Shown: in pieces, positions 3,991 through 5,993 of the stretch
How positions within the stretch are numbered: position 1 is the first letter of the stretch
Layout of the letters: the number at the start of each line of letters is the position of its first letter
Assembly: GCA_002336845.1 (NCBI GenBank)
Contig: DDEX01000094.1
Location: forward strand, 213-6,205
Source: Rhodobacteraceae bacterium UBA1943
GTDB lineage: Bacteria; Pseudomonadota; Alphaproteobacteria; Rhodobacterales; Rhodobacteraceae
DNA: 5,993 bases
Direction of reading: 5' to 3'
Program-made: the position numbers and the translations under genes
The notes under the pieces: model-generated
The model's input: only the letters and a program-made list of their open reading frames with translations
Databases searched by the model: none
Told to the model about the DNA's origin: nothing

Positions 3991-5993
3991 ATGTCTAAGA
4001 CAATCCGTTTCCATCTTGAGGGCATGACCTGCGCATCCTGTGTGGCGCGGGCCGAACGGGTGTTGCAGGCGCAAGAGGGGGTGGAAAGCGCCTCGGTCAA
4101 CCTTGCGGCTGAAACGGCCGATGTTGTCTTTCACGAACCTGCGAGCGCCGAAGCCATGGCCGCCACGCTGGCAAAGGCGGGGTATCCGGCGCGGCAATCC
4201 ACCGTCACGCTGGCGGTCGAGGGGATGACCTGCGCCGCCTGCACCGGGCGGGTGGAACGTGTGCTGAAGGCGCAGCCCGGCGTCGCCAGCGCCACAGCCA
4301 ATCTGGCCACACGGCAGGCACAGGTGGTGCTGTGGGGCGATGCAGATCCCGCCGCGCTGGCCGCCGTTGTGACGCGGGCGGGCTATCAGGCCAGTCCGCT
4401 GACCGAAACGCCCGCCACCGACCCGCAGGCCGAAGAACGCAAGCTGTGGCGCGAAACCGCGCTGGCCGTTGCGCTGGCGGCGCCGGTTTTCGTGGCCGAG
4501 ATGGGAGGGCATCTGTTTCCGGCCTTTCATATGTGGCTGCACATGACGATCGGCCTGACCCTGCTGTGGCAAGCGGAATTTGTTCTTGCGACGCTGGTTC
4601 TGGCGCTGCCGGGGCGGCGGTTTTTCCTGAAAGGTCTGCCCGCGTTGGCGCGGCTGTCGCCCGACATGAACAGCCTTGTCGCGGTGGGTACTTTGGCCGC
4701 CTGGGCCTATTCCACCATTGTCACCTTTGCGCCTGGGTGGGTGCCTCCGTCCTCACGCGCGGTATATTTCGAGGCGGCTGCGGTGATTGTCGCGCTGATC
4801 CTGCTGGGCCGCAGCCTGGAGGCGCGGGCAAGGGGCCGGGCAGGGGCGGCGATTGCACGGCTGGTCGGCTTGCAGCCCAAAACCGCGCGGCGGGCGGATG
4901 GGGCCGAGGTTGCGGTGGCGCTGCTGCTGCCGGGCGACGTGATCGTGATCCGCCCCGGCGAACGGCTGCCGACCGACGGCGAGGTGAGCGAGGGCCAATC
5001 CACCGTGGACGAATCCATGCTGACCGGAGAGCCGTTGCCCGTGGCCAAGGCGGCGGGCAGCGCGGTGACGGGCGGTACGGTCAACGGCACGGGCGCGCTG
5101 ACGGTGCGGGTGACGGCGGTGGGGGCAGAGACGGTTCTGGCGCGCATCACCGCCATGGTCGCAGAGGCTCAGGGCGGCAAGCTGCCGGTGCAGGCACTGG
5201 TTGACCGGGTGACCTTGTGGTTCGTGCCGGTGGTGATGGGCATTGCCGTGCTGACGACCGGGCTGTGGCTGATCTTCGGTCCCGGCCCGGCCGAGGCGCT
5301 GGTGGCGGGCGTGTCGGTTCTGATCATCGCCTGTCCTTGCGCCATGGGTCTGGCAACGCCGGTCTCGATTCTGGTCGGCACCGGGCGGGCGGCGGAACTG
5401 GGCGTGCTGTTTCGCCGGGGCGAGGCCTTGCAGCGCCTGTCCGAAGTGACCGGCGTGGCCTTTGACAAGACCGGAACGCTGACCGAGGGCAAGCCGCGCG
5501 TGGTGGCGATGCTGCCCGACGATCCCGCTCTGCTGGCGCAGGCGGCGGCGGTCGAGGCGCAGTCGGAACACCCCCTTGCCGGGGCGGTTCTGGCCGAGGC
5601 TGCGCTACGCGGTTTGGTTGTTCCCACCGTGACAGAGTTCAACGCCCTGCCGGGGCGCGGCGCCGAGGCGGTGGTTGGTGGGACAATCGTGCAAGTCGGC
5701 TCTGCCCGCCTGTTCCCCGAGATTGCGCCCGAGATGGCAGCGTTCTCGGCCAATGCGCAAAGCAAGGGGCAGGGCGTGCTCTTCACCGGCCGGAACGGCG
5801 TGGCGCAGGCGGCAATTGCGGTTGCGGATCAACCGAAGGCAGGGGCCGCCCCGGCGATCCGGGCGCTGGCTGCCCTTGGTTTGCCTGCAACGATGATCAC
5901 CGGCGATGCCGAAACCACCGCGCGGGCCATTGCCGCCGATCTGGGCATTGCCGATGTGCGCGCGGGCATTCTGCCCGAAGGCAAGGCGCAGGC
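3991..5993 (+). CDS. copA: Copper-exporting P1B-type ATPase CopA, 3' end outside window
   Basis: An inner-membrane pump that exports cytoplasmic Cu(I) at the cost of ATP. The visible 667 codons have no stop and run off the right edge; family members usually exceed 730-800 aa, so the end of the P domain and the last two helices are missing here. Domains in order: HMA 1 with GMTCASC (Cys14, Cys17); HMA 2 with GMTCAAC (Cys81, Cys84); helices at about 157-172, 184-207, 224-246 and 259-275; actuator domain with TGEP at 345-348; helices at about 409-430 and 436-463, the latter with the Cu(I)-site CPC at 448-450; phosphorylation motif DKTGT with Asp492; nucleotide-binding SEHPLA with His527; and TGD at 637-639. 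CPC plus HP and two CxxC HMAs support the Cu(I)/Ag(I) class. ATG 3991 has a strong ribosome site and a CueR-type promoter directly upstream. Confidence 0.97.
   Translation, partial: MSKTIRFHLEGMTCASCVARAERVLQAQEGVESASVNLAAETADVVFHEPASAEAMAATLAKAGYPARQSTVTLAVEGMTCAACTGRVERVLKAQPGVASATANLATRQAQVVLWGDADPAALAAVVTRAGYQASPLTETPATDPQAEERKLWRETALAVALAAPVFVAEMGGHLFPAFHMWLHMTIGLTLLWQAEFVLATLVLALPGRRFFLKGLPALARLSPDMNSLVAVGTLAAWAYSTIVTFAPGWVPPSSRAVYFEAAAVIVALILLGRSLEARARGRAGAAIARLVGLQPKTARRADGAEVAVALLLPGDVIVIRPGERLPTDGEVSEGQSTVDESMLTGEPLPVAKAAGSAVTGGTVNGTGALTVRVTAVGAETVLARITAMVAEAQGGKLPVQALVDRVTLWFVPVVMGIAVLTTGLWLIFGPGPAEALVAGVSVLIIACPCAMGLATPVSILVGTGRAAELGVLFRRGEALQRLSEVTGVAFDKTGTLTEGKPRVVAMLPDDPALLAQAAAVEAQSEHPLAGAVLAEAALRGLVVPTVTEFNALPGRGAEAVVGGTIVQVGSARLFPEIAPEMAAFSANAQSKGQGVLFTGRNGVAQAAIAVADQPKAGAAPAIRALAALGLPATMITGDAETTARAIAADLGIADVRAGILPEGKAQ

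Noticed and set aside
4332..5204. Long + strand open frame of 290 codons
   Set aside because: It is out of frame with copA, is built of low-complexity Gly/Arg/Ala stretches, and resembles no protein family; the copA frame explains the region.
4753..5571. Long - strand open frame of 272 codons
   Set aside because: Antisense shadow of copA with His/Arg/Gln-rich sequence typical of reverse frames in GC-rich coding DNA.

Overview
The window looks like chromosomal DNA from an alphaproteobacterium, most likely a Rhodobacteraceae-type species. The sequence is GC-rich with strong G/C preference at third codon positions, and the gene content fits that group. This placement is an inference from composition and protein style, not from a database search. 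Genes are tightly packed on both strands and no insertion sequence, CRISPR array, tRNA or rRNA is visible.

Layout, left to right. (1) The 3' part of pepA (M17 leucyl aminopeptidase) is followed 4 bp later by holC (DNA polymerase III chi subunit) on the + strand. (2) Convergent to them on the - strand is an 86-aa YjhX/UPF0386-type gene, a relative of the E. coli topoisomerase I inhibitor toxin, with no partner gene beside it. Upstream of it lies about 240 bp of non-coding DNA rich in dyads, including a perfect 9-bp stem-loop. (3) On the + strand are a MarC-family six-helix membrane protein and a membrane-anchored retropepsin-like aspartic protease. (4) On the - strand, tail to tail with the protease (4-bp stop overlap), is a TfoX C-terminal-domain protein. 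Upstream of it on the same strand, separated by a convincing intrinsic terminator, is a 41-aa glutamine-rich microprotein with a good ribosome binding site. (5) The right end is a copper-handling locus: a small HMA copper chaperone (copZ-like, - strand) divergent from a CopA-type copper-exporting P1B ATPase (+ strand), which runs off the right edge after 667 codons.

The clearest regulatory signal is the 128-bp region between the chaperone and the ATPase. It holds two mirror-image MerR/CueR-type promoters. Each has a TTGACC -35, a 19-bp over-long spacer with a CTTCCC/GGAAG-type dyad, and a CATAT(G/C) -10, and each is followed by a very short leader and a strong Shine-Dalgarno site. A CueR-like regulator answering to cytoplasmic Cu(I) or Ag(I) would therefore switch on chaperone and exporter together. 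No cueR gene is inside the window. The copA reading frame is open to the edge and is the longest gene here.

The items least explained by known families are the Q-rich microprotein (a 17-bp direct repeat inside the gene and a dyad overlapping its likely promoter) and the dyad-rich gap between yjhX and the MarC gene. I do not see clear evidence for a wholly new multi-gene system.
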